Part shown: positions 1 to 6,620 of the stretch, in pieces
How positions within the stretch are numbered: position 1 is the first letter of the stretch
Layout: every line of letters begins with the position of its first letter
NCBI GenBank assembly: GCA_021795535.1
Contig: JAJYPG010000067.1
Location: forward strand, 1-6,903
DNA length: 6,903 nucleotides
Source: Planctomycetota bacterium
Lineage (GTDB): Bacteria > Planctomycetota > Phycisphaerae > WQYP01
Reading direction: 5' to 3'
Notes under the pieces: generated by a model
Told to the model about the DNA's origin: nothing
Databases searched by the model: none
What the model saw: only the letters and a program-made list of their open reading frames with translations
Translations under genes and position numbers: made by a program

Positions 1-542
1 GCCACCTTACGCAATGCCGGTACCACCTTGTTGCGTATCATATACTGGCTGATGCTTCCAGAATGTCGTGGTTTGTACTCGCGCAACACTGGTAGAGGCA
101 GCCAGAGAAAAATCTTCGGGTGGGTTGTCAGATGTTCAAAGTGCAGAATCAGGTCGCGGGCGTCGCGGCTGAAATATTTGCCATGCGCCCAGTTCATCGG
201 TTTGGAGTCATTGGTGCCAAGCGCAATAACCACAATATTGGGATTAAACGCGGTAGCCGCACGGAAGGCCTTCACCTTCCAATAGGGCACGTTCCCATGC
301 TTGGAAATTGTTGCATCAGGCCGACCGAAATTGACCACGTCGTATTTGGGCCCCAAAAGCCGTTGCACCACGCCGGGCCACGAGTTGACCAGACGATTGG
401 GGACGGGGCCATAAGTGATGCTGTCGCCCACGCATGCCAGCCGAATTTTGCCAGCCACCGCCGCGCCCGGCGTCGCCAGCGAAAGCATCGCGCCCAGCAC
501 CAAAGCCAGCATTGTTCCAGTAAAATGATCTTTATTCAGCAT
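1..542 (-). CDS. Secreted SGNH/GDSL-type esterase, C-terminus cut by the left edge
   Basis: Reading the minus strand from an ATG at 542-540 gives 180 codons with no stop before the window ends, so the gene is partial at its 3' end. Residues 1-30 look like a signal peptide: charged start, hydrophobic core, and a GAAVA end suggesting cleavage before GKIRL. The SGNH family blocks follow: GDSITYG at 39-45 (nucleophile Ser41), NFG at 71-73 (block II Gly73) and GTNDS at 109-113 (block III Asn111). The stretch GTNDSKPMNW resembles GDSL esterases, including sialate- and carbohydrate-acetyl esterases, found in polysaccharide-use loci. The family's block V Asp-x-x-His would lie beyond the window. A GGAG at 554-551 is 8 nt upstream of the ATG and supports this start. 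Family membership is firm; the substrate (acetylated glycan or other ester) is inference. Action outside the cytoplasm is inferred from the signal peptide. Confidence 0.9.
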   Translation of the reverse strand, partial: MLNKDHFTGTMLALVLGAMLSLATPGAAVAGKIRLACVGDSITYGPVPNRLVNSWPGVVQRLLGPKYDVVNFGRPDATISKHGNVPYWKVKAFRAATAFNPNIVVIALGTNDSKPMNWAHGKYFSRDARDLILHFEHLTTHPKIFLWLPLPVLREYKPRHSGSISQYMIRNKVVPALRKV

Positions 543-568
543 TTTTCAGACTCCAAAATAAAACAGCG

Positions 569-597
569 ATTTTATTGATGTGCCATCTTCAAATTAC
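569..597 (-). promoter_or_regulatory. Possible promoter of the SGNH esterase gene
   Basis: On the minus strand a TAAAAT (574-569) matches the -10 consensus at five of six positions. A 17-nt spacer places the -35 hexamer at 597-592 (GTAATT), a poor match to TTGACA. That hexamer is exactly the last six bases of the inverted repeat next door, so a protein bound to the repeat could control the promoter. A 7-bp AT-only hairpin (557-563 with 570-576) overlaps the -10 region. This is a pattern match only. Confidence 0.25.
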
Positions 598-627
598 CAT
601 AATCTCCGGTGAGCGATTATGGTAATT
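592..627. repeat. Perfect 13-bp inverted repeat, candidate operator
   Basis: AATTACCATAATC (592-604) is the exact reverse complement of GATTATGGTAATT (615-627), with a 10-nt loop (605-614). It covers the first two bases of the small gene's stop codon (626-628 on the plus strand) and ends 49 bp upstream of the esterase start. Neither side has a run of T long enough for a classical intrinsic terminator. The stem is mostly A/T, and its position at the presumed -35 region suits an operator better. A terminator or attenuator role cannot be excluded. Confidence 0.6.
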
Positions 628-820
628 AGCCATCAGGGACGAGACCTTGAACAAGACTTTGATAAATGTTTTGAAACAGTTTTTTCTGGAAGGGGCTGTT
701 GCGCCGCTTAACGACATCGTTACGCGTCTCTATGGCCGCCGGAAGGGCGGGCGATGGGAATAACAGCGCATACAACGTAAGAGGAAGGCAGGCCTTTTTC
801 CAACTGAATGATTGCATCAT
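626..820 (-). CDS. Small hypothetical exported peptide (64 aa)
   Basis: I do not recognise this protein. Starting at the ATG at 820-818 it has 64 residues and ends in TAA at 628-626. An AAGGAA at 834-829 lies 8 nt upstream and is a good ribosome binding site, which favours this start over an in-frame GTG at 853. Residues 1-28 have signal-peptide form: a basic start (SFSWKK), a hydrophobic core (CLPLTLYALLF) and a small-residue end (PALPA). Cleavage there would leave about 36 residues, basic in the middle (VVKRR, QKK), with no cysteine pair or catalytic motif. A plausible promoter sits upstream and the secreted esterase follows on the same strand, 83 bp beyond the stop. It could be a real small secreted peptide, a remnant of a longer gene, or a chance reading frame. 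The signal-like start, ribosome site and promoter together make a real gene somewhat more likely than not. Confidence 0.45.
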   Translation of the reverse strand: MMQSFSWKKACLPLTLYALLFPSPALPAAIETRNDVVKRRNSPFQKKLFQNIYQSLVQGLVPDG

Positions 821-853
821 AAAGGAACTTCCTTGTTTCATGCATATCTTCAC

Positions 854-882
854 AGTCTAGCCCCACTTTTGCACTTTGTCAC
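854..882 (-). promoter_or_regulatory. Probable sigma70-like promoter for the small exported peptide gene
   Basis: On the minus strand GTGACA (882-877) matches the -35 consensus at five of six bases. After a 17-nt spacer comes TAGACT (859-854), a four-of-six match to the -10 box. Transcription would begin near 847, giving a leader of about 27 nt that contains the AAGGAA ribosome site. This start would exclude the upstream GTG at 853, supporting the ATG at 820. Confidence 0.4.
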
Positions 883-912
883 GCCACCCGCCCAGAGCCT
901 CCGGCCTGGTTA

Positions 913-940
913 TTGCTCTTTGATGTCATGGGCGTATCAT
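913..940 (+). promoter_or_regulatory. Possible promoter for mtnP and downstream genes
   Basis: TTGCTC (913-918), a weak three-of-six -35 match, is followed after 16 nt by TATCAT (935-940), a five-of-six -10 match. Transcription would begin near 947, about 60 nt before the GTG at 1009. If real, it rules out the in-frame TTG at 913 and ATG at 928 as translation starts. I see no SAM riboswitch-like structure in the leader. Confidence 0.3.
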
Positions 941-1008
941 TAACCTTATTCAAAGCCTTCGGTCACGCGGTCGGGGCTGGTGCGTTATGGTTTAGTCCGG
1001 GGTCTGGT

Positions 1009-1890
1009 GTGACAGAAAGAATAGGGATCATTGGCGGGTCGGGGCTGGGGGAAGAGCTTCTTTCTTCGGGGCAGGGACAGGCGGTGGAAATTCAGACTCC
1101 GTTTGGTCCCCCCAGCGCGCCGCCGATATTGGCGGAATGGCAGGGAATTCCAGTGGCCATTTTAGCCCGGCACGGTCCGGGGCACTGTTTCAATCCGACG
1201 CAGGTTCCGTACCGCGCGAACATTTTTGCCATGAAAGTGCTGGGTTGCCGATGGATATTGGCGAGCGGCGCCGTGGGAAGTCTGGATGACGCAGTTGAAC
1301 CGCGCGCCCTGGTTCTGGTGGACCAGGCGATAGACCGCACCGTGCATCGGCCACGAACATTTTTTGAGGAAGCGGCGGTACATGTGGATTTTGCGGATCC
1401 GATCTGTCCGGAACTGCGGGAAATTGTGGTGCAGGCCAGCGACGAATTGGAAAATGATATTAAGATACATCGTCAGGGGACATACGTGTGCATGGAAGGA
1501 CCGGCATTTTCCACGCGGGCCGAGTCTCTGCTGCATAAAAGCTGGGGCGGTGATGTGATAGGCATGACGCTGATGCCGGAGGCAAAACTCGCGCGGGAAG
1601 CGGAAATAGCCTACGCATCAATTGCTCTGGTGACGGATTTTGACTGTTGGAGGCCGCACCCGCCAGGCAAGCCGCTGGGGGAGTTGCTGAAGGAGATTAT
1701 TTCCCATTTACACAGTGCTTCGGATAGTGCGCAGGAATTGATACGCGCGGCGATTCCGCGGATATGGGCGGCGCGGGATCGGGAATTCGCGTCGCAGCGT
1801 TCGCTGGCGTTGGGTATCTGGTCGGATAAGTCGCGAATTACGCCGGAGGTAAAGTTAAAGCTCGCACCGTTGTGGGGTCGCTATTTTTGA
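1009..1890 (+). CDS. mtnP: S-methyl-5'-thioadenosine phosphorylase (MTAP)
   Basis: This cytoplasmic enzyme of the purine nucleoside phosphorylase family 2 splits 5'-methylthioadenosine with phosphate into adenine and 5-methylthioribose-1-phosphate, for methionine and adenine salvage. From the GTG at 1009 it has 293 residues, the usual family length. The reading frame is open further upstream (TTG 913, ATG 928), but the family begins right at the ERIGIIGGSG segment, so I chose the GTG; GGGG at 999-1002 is a weak ribosome site. Visible motifs are GGSGLGEE (9-16) and RHGPGH (54-59) for phosphate, EGPAFSTRAES (163-173), GMT (185-187), and TDFDCW (209-214). The latter's Asp210 and Asp212 match human Asp220/Asp222, which select adenine over hypoxanthine or guanine. 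Two oddities: the phosphate-contact position of human Thr93 appears to be Gly87, and the Cys-x-Cys I expect near the C-terminus of many bacterial homologues is absent. The next gene starts 18 bp after the stop. Confidence 0.93.
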   Translation: MTERIGIIGGSGLGEELLSSGQGQAVEIQTPFGPPSAPPILAEWQGIPVAILARHGPGHCFNPTQVPYRANIFAMKVLGCRWILASGAVGSLDDAVEPRALVLVDQAIDRTVHRPRTFFEEAAVHVDFADPICPELREIVVQASDELENDIKIHRQGTYVCMEGPAFSTRAESLLHKSWGGDVIGMTLMPEAKLAREAEIAYASIALVTDFDCWRPHPPGKPLGELLKEIISHLHSASDSAQELIRAAIPRIWAARDREFASQRSLALGIWSDKSRITPEVKLKLAPLWGRYF

Positions 1891-1908
1891 CATGGACGTG
1901 CTGGTGGC

Positions 1909-4900
1909 ATGATGAAAAGACTCGAAAAATTGTGGCGGGCCACGCGGCTAGGACGGAGAACCGGCTGGGGCGGAGCGGACGGCGTGGTCGATCGCCCACG
2001 GGCTGGTGAAAGGTCGGGCCTCTGGCTGGCGGCGGGTTTGCTGGGACTGGGTGCTTTTGCGATGGCGGCGGCGGGCCGGGCGGCGCTGCGACATACTATA
2101 GTGGTTCCGGGGCCGGCAACCATCGGGGTGATCGCGCCAAAACCAAAATCAGGCGATACCGCAATCTTTTCCCGCATTCAGGTGGATGATTCGTTTGGCG
2201 CGCGGGATATGCTGCGCACGGCGAATCATCTGGTGAAAAGCGGACATGCGGCGAAGGCTGTGCGGAAATACCAGAAAATTGTGGAGCAGTTTGGCCGCAA
2301 GGTCATTGCCACTGGTCCGGATTCTTATGAATCCGTGGAAGCATATATCTGGCAACTGGTGATTCGGCTGCCGGCAGTACGGACCGGGCTGTATGACCAG
2401 CTTTATGGTTTGCAGGCCAAGGAGGCGGTGGCAAAGGCAGAACAGAACAGCGATATTCGGGGGCTGATTTCCATCTGCCGGCGTTATTTTCCATCCACCG
2501 CAGCGGCGAAGGGATTGTCTCTGGCGGCGGAGCGTCTTTTTGAACGCGGTTCATTTGCCGATGCGACAAGAATCTGGTTGGGTCTGCTGGATCATCCGGC
2601 GATGGTAAAGCGGCGGCCTGAACTGCTGGATCACGCGGCACTGGCGGCATGGCTGGCCGGGCGGAAATCACTGGCGCTGCGGCTGCAAGCTCGCCTGAAG
2701 AAGCGGTATCCCAAGGCAATGGGCCTGATTAACGGATCGCCGGAAAATCTTGTGGCGCATCTGCGGTCGGTATTGGTAAGAGCGCCCTGGATTGGCGGCA
2801 CAACAGCGCAACGAACGCGAAGATGGGATACTTTTCAGGGTAATTACCAGCGGAACAAAATTCCAGATTTTAATGCCACGCCCCGCGCTGTGATGTGGCA
2901 TGTGCCCATGAAGACCCTGCATTTTTTGCCGCCCAGCGGCGGCCCGATGAATGTGGCATGGCAAAATTCGCTGCAGCAGCGTCTGGGACTTTTTGGGTTA
3001 CAAGTGGCGGCCAACCATCTTCAGGCTCGCGGGGGAATTATGTTTTCCTTTCCCACGCGTAATGAATCAACGCTTTATATTAACACCATGGGGCGGGTGC
3101 GGGCACTTAGTATTGCATCGGGCTATTCACTGTGGCGGTATCCGAGGGGCCGTTTGCCGCTTTCCCGGGCCGATGGCAATCTTAACACACTGCTTAACAG
3201 TCTGGACCATTTTTCCGTGACGATAAAAGGGCGGCGGCTGTATGCGGTTTTGACCAACAACAGCGTCACGCCGATTCCGTATTACTATTCACCTTATGGG
3301 CAATCGGCGGCGACCAGACTGGTTTGTTTAGACGCGCTAACAGGCCGTCCGAAATGGATCGCACCGGTGGCAACTCTGCTGGGTGGCGACCACTACTGTC
3401 AGCCGGTGGCCTCTCCGATGGCGACACGGCGCAGCGTTTATCTGATTGTGTCATCCATGCAGGCCGGGGCAGGGCAATCACGTCTGTTTCTGGTGCGTAT
3501 TTCTGCCAAAACGGGAATTGTGTCAAAGAAAAACTATTTGTGTACCCTAACGGGAGCCACTTACAGCGCCAGCCCGTTGGACCTTGTTCCGGCCATGGCG
3601 GAAGGCATTATTTACATAGCAACGGGTAATGGGGCAATACTGGCGGTTCATGCCGCCAGTGGCCGAATTGCCTGGCTGACCTTGACCTCCGCGGCCCATA
3701 CGTCCCAGCCGAACATGGGTTGGGGAGCTTTGCCTCGGGAATTGCCGTGGAAAATTAATCCCCCAATTGTGTATCGGAACAGCCTGATTACGCTGGATAG
3801 CAAGGGCGGAACGCAATTTCCGCAGAGCATCAGTATTTATGAATTTGACCGGTGGACGGGCAGGCTCAAGCGGCAGTGGAATGGCGGGGCATTGTCGCAG
3901 GCGTTTATAACACTGGGAGTTCTGAATGGAACTTTGTTCACCATTGGGTCGCGGGTAAACGCGGTGGACCTGCAAACCGGAAAAGTTATATGGAAGAGCG
4001 TCCGGATACGCGGGTTTGGCCAACTGCTCGCCCGTCCATTTTTAACGCGTGGCACTATTTATCTTCCGCTGAACAAGGGGTTGTTACGCATAGGCACGCA
4101 TACGGGAAAAACACGGGATTTTGTGGCGTGGCCCAATTCCGGAACACACCACCCGGAACAGGCCGGAAACCTGCTGGTTACGCGGCATCAGGTGGTTGTC
4201 GTCAACGACCAGGAAGTGCTCGATTATTCCCGCTGGTCCGATGCGCAACATTATCTGCTGCGGCGCATTGCCGCGGAACCGGATAATCCACTTCCACGGC
4301 TGACACTGGCGGAAGTCGCGTATCGCACAAAGCATTTTTCCATTGCCCGCGATTCCCTCTCGCGGGCGGTGGCCGCACTGCATAAATCCAAAATCGCATC
4401 TGATCTTTCCCGGCGGATATTTTCTGTGAGTATCCATTTTGGTTTGCAGATACAAAAACATTCCGCGTCGCGCCGTGCTGACGCGGTCTTTTATTACCGT
4501 CAGGCGCAACTGGCAGCCGTGTCTCCAGAGGAAAAAGTCCTGTGGCGCTACGATCTTGCCCGTTATGATATCGCGATCAGGGCACCCACGCCGGCGTTGC
4601 GACTGCTGACAGAAATTCTTTCCCGCCGGTCTTTGCGCTTCGCACCGCTGCATCTGGGAAATTACACCATGCTGGCCGGTGCGCTGGCACGCATTGTCAT
4701 TGATCAGGACATTATAAAACCCTTTGGCCGTGCGGTTTATGCGCCATTTGATCAGGCGGCGGCAGCACTGTTGATTCAGGCGCAGGGGGGGGCGGGCACG
4801 GCAAAGCTGTTGCGGGTGATTCATCACTATCCCAACAGCCTGGCCAGCATCAGGGCCGCAATTATTCTGGTGAAACGACTGCAGGAGGTAAAAGATTATC

Positions 4901-6609
4901 CAAAGGCGGCGCGCGTTCTGCTTGCGTTGAGAGCAAATCTTTCCACCAGGGAGCAAAAGGCCTGGTGGCTGGCGCGAATGGCGCAAAACACGGCGGCGTT
5001 GGGGCATTGGAATAGCGCCTTGGCGCTGGCCCGTTATGGCCGGATGGCTTTCCCGCTGCCGGTTGCATCGCCGGAAGGGGGAAGGGAAGCCACCAACTTT
5101 GCCAGCCTGATACACGTTATTGCGTCAACGGCACCGTCCGGAGCATTGTTTCACCGGGCGAAACTCAATTACACGGACAAGACGGGCTTCCGTGTGTCCA
5201 CACCGGTCAGCGGCTCGCTGCTTATTCCCATGCAGCGGAGTATTGCGTGGAACCGGTTTGATCTTTTCCTGGTGGCGCGAATTAACAATGCCGGCGTGCG
5301 GGTGCGGGCTTGCAATGGGTCTAATGGACAGGCGCTTTGGACGCTGCATTTGCCGCGGGAACAACGCATTGGTCTGCTGGGGTATCAGAACCATCTGGCG
5401 GTGCTGCTGACACCGGGGAGAATTCTGGCCGTGTCATGTAAGACGGGGAGGATTGTCTGGAGCAGACGGACCAATGTGCGTCAAGCGCAACAGGCCGGTG
5501 CCCCAATCGCCCAGCCCATTGGGCCGCCCGCGGTTGTGTTCAATGGCCCGGTATTTAATGGCGGCGTATTCATCAATGGCCGAATGATTGTGGCCAATGG
5601 CTACGCGAACAGCCCGATGGCGACATTTGGCATGCAAAGTGCTTTGGCGCAAAGTCTGCTGTATGCATACGAACGTCACCTTGGGCCGCATTCTTTTGAG
5701 TTTGTGAAAATGTTGCGTGGCGGGCTGGTGCTGGAAGCGAATAACCACCTCATGCTTTATTCCATTGGCACTGGCCGGGCTTTGTGGAAAAATCCGGCCT
5801 CTACCGCGGGTTTGGGCAAATTGATAAACATCATCAAAATTGGGGATCAGCTTGCCGCGGCATTTAATGTTCCTGTGAATACTGTAAAACTTCTGGATTA
5901 CCGCACTGGTCAGGCGGCGGGGATTATGCACCTGCCGAACCATGATTTATTTTTATGGATGGGGGCCGGGCCTGCTGGAACGCTGTATCTTGCGGGCGTT
6001 AAGGCGACTGTGGCGTGCGATCCGCATGGTGATCTGCCGACGCATGTGTGGGCGATGCATAAACTGGCCAACCCTTTTCCAATGTCCACGGTGCTTTCCA
6101 CGCGGGGGCTGGTGCTGGCCACGCGGCATGGCATTGAATCAATTGATCGGACAACGGGTCGCCCGCTATGGCGGCGCAGCAGTCTGCCCGGCGGTACCTC
6201 CGCGGCGACGGTTCCTTTCCTGGGCACGGCGATAAACCGGGGCACACTGGTGCTTATGACGCCGGGGAGTCTGTTGGCACTTTCCTCAAAACATGGACAT
6301 GTATTGTGGAAGGCCGAGTTCATCGCCCAGCGCACCCCGCCGCTGGTGAACGCCCACATAGGCAATCCGGATATTGCGGTGCTGGCGCATGGCCCGTTGG
6401 GTGATTCGCCCAATGCGACGGTTCTTTTTCTGGTGAATCAGGCGGACCGCCATGGCAGGCTGGACAACGGTTCGCTGGTGCTTTCCAAACGGCTGGTTCG
6501 TTCACCCGGCGATCCGAATGGTCCGAATATTGCCGATTGGGAAATTGTGAACAATGGCATCGTGTTTGAGGTTGATTCCGACGTGTTCCTGTATCATCAA
6601 ACCAGATAA
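1909..6609 (+). CDS. Giant exported protein with two PQQ-like beta-propellers and TPR-like helices (1566 aa)
   Basis: I recognise the fold classes but not the gene. A basic N-terminus (1-36) precedes one hydrophobic segment (about 37-56), a signal anchor or long signal peptide. It has a twin Arg at 16-17 but no Tat consensus. Residues about 95-270 are helical and TPR-like. A first propeller (about 330-775) shows blade-end signatures of the PQQ/BamB type, such as LDALTGRPKW (474-483), VHAASGRIAW (580-589) and VDLQTGKVIW (686-695), roughly seven in all. A second helical block (about 780-1070) has paired helices with TPR-like Ala and Leu spacing. A second propeller (about 1090-1566) has about eight more, including VSCKTGRIVW (1175-1184) and IDRTTGRPLW (1412-1421). 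I see no catalytic motif, so a scaffold or interaction role in the periplasm or envelope is likelier than PQQ-dependent dehydrogenase activity; this is inference. Two adjacent ATGs (1909, 1912) can start it; no strong ribosome site is seen. It lies between mtnP (18 bp) and a membrane-protein gene (about 11 bp), suggesting an operon. Confidence 0.85.
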   Translation: MMKRLEKLWRATRLGRRTGWGGADGVVDRPRAGERSGLWLAAGLLGLGAFAMAAAGRAALRHTIVVPGPATIGVIAPKPKSGDTAIFSRIQVDDSFGARDMLRTANHLVKSGHAAKAVRKYQKIVEQFGRKVIATGPDSYESVEAYIWQLVIRLPAVRTGLYDQLYGLQAKEAVAKAEQNSDIRGLISICRRYFPSTAAAKGLSLAAERLFERGSFADATRIWLGLLDHPAMVKRRPELLDHAALAAWLAGRKSLALRLQARLKKRYPKAMGLINGSPENLVAHLRSVLVRAPWIGGTTAQRTRRWDTFQGNYQRNKIPDFNATPRAVMWHVPMKTLHFLPPSGGPMNVAWQNSLQQRLGLFGLQVAANHLQARGGIMFSFPTRNESTLYINTMGRVRALSIASGYSLWRYPRGRLPLSRADGNLNTLLNSLDHFSVTIKGRRLYAVLTNNSVTPIPYYYSPYGQSAATRLVCLDALTGRPKWIAPVATLLGGDHYCQPVASPMATRRSVYLIVSSMQAGAGQSRLFLVRISAKTGIVSKKNYLCTLTGATYSASPLDLVPAMAEGIIYIATGNGAILAVHAASGRIAWLTLTSAAHTSQPNMGWGALPRELPWKINPPIVYRNSLITLDSKGGTQFPQSISIYEFDRWTGRLKRQWNGGALSQAFITLGVLNGTLFTIGSRVNAVDLQTGKVIWKSVRIRGFGQLLARPFLTRGTIYLPLNKGLLRIGTHTGKTRDFVAWPNSGTHHPEQAGNLLVTRHQVVVVNDQEVLDYSRWSDAQHYLLRRIAAEPDNPLPRLTLAEVAYRTKHFSIARDSLSRAVAALHKSKIASDLSRRIFSVSIHFGLQIQKHSASRRADAVFYYRQAQLAAVSPEEKVLWRYDLARYDIAIRAPTPALRLLTEILSRRSLRFAPLHLGNYTMLAGALARIVIDQDIIKPFGRAVYAPFDQAAAALLIQAQGGAGTAKLLRVIHHYPNSLASIRAAIILVKRLQEVKDYPKAARVLLALRANLSTREQKAWWLARMAQNTAALGHWNSALALARYGRMAFPLPVASPEGGREATNFASLIHVIASTAPSGALFHRAKLNYTDKTGFRVSTPVSGSLLIPMQRSIAWNRFDLFLVARINNAGVRVRACNGSNGQALWTLHLPREQRIGLLGYQNHLAVLLTPGRILAVSCKTGRIVWSRRTNVRQAQQAGAPIAQPIGPPAVVFNGPVFNGGVFINGRMIVANGYANSPMATFGMQSALAQSLLYAYERHLGPHSFEFVKMLRGGLVLEANNHLMLYSIGTGRALWKNPASTAGLGKLINIIKIGDQLAAAFNVPVNTVKLLDYRTGQAAGIMHLPNHDLFLWMGAGPAGTLYLAGVKATVACDPHGDLPTHVWAMHKLANPFPMSTVLSTRGLVLATRHGIESIDRTTGRPLWRRSSLPGGTSAATVPFLGTAINRGTLVLMTPGSLLALSSKHGHVLWKAEFIAQRTPPLVNAHIGNPDIAVLAHGPLGDSPNATVLFLVNQADRHGRLDNGSLVLSKRLVRSPGDPNGPNIADWEIVNNGIVFEVDSDVFLYHQTR

Positions 6610-6620
6610 AACGCCTTGCG

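Noticed and set aside
120..578. A 152-codon plus-strand frame
   Set aside because: It is opposite the SGNH esterase gene, whose signal peptide and GDSIT, NFG and GTND motifs are clear on the minus strand.
592..627. Intrinsic terminator for the small peptide gene
   Set aside because: The stem is AT-rich and no U-tract follows on either strand; an operator fits equally well or better, though termination is not excluded.
4345..4367. GC-rich 8-bp hairpin GCCCGCGA / TCGCGGGC with a 7-nt loop
   Set aside because: It is inside the giant gene encoding ARDSLSRA, has no T-run after it, and an 8-bp stem is not surprising in a GC-rich gene of this length.
4084..5115. A long open frame of 343 codons on the minus strand
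   Set aside because: It lies entirely opposite the giant propeller gene; its translation lacks domain signatures and is rich in Arg, Gln and Pro, as expected for an antisense shadow.
1909..6609. PQQ-dependent alcohol or glucose dehydrogenase
   Set aside because: The blade signatures are of the PQQ-like repeat type, but I see no vicinal Cys pair or catalytic Asp region typical of these enzymes, and helical-repeat blocks separate two propellers.
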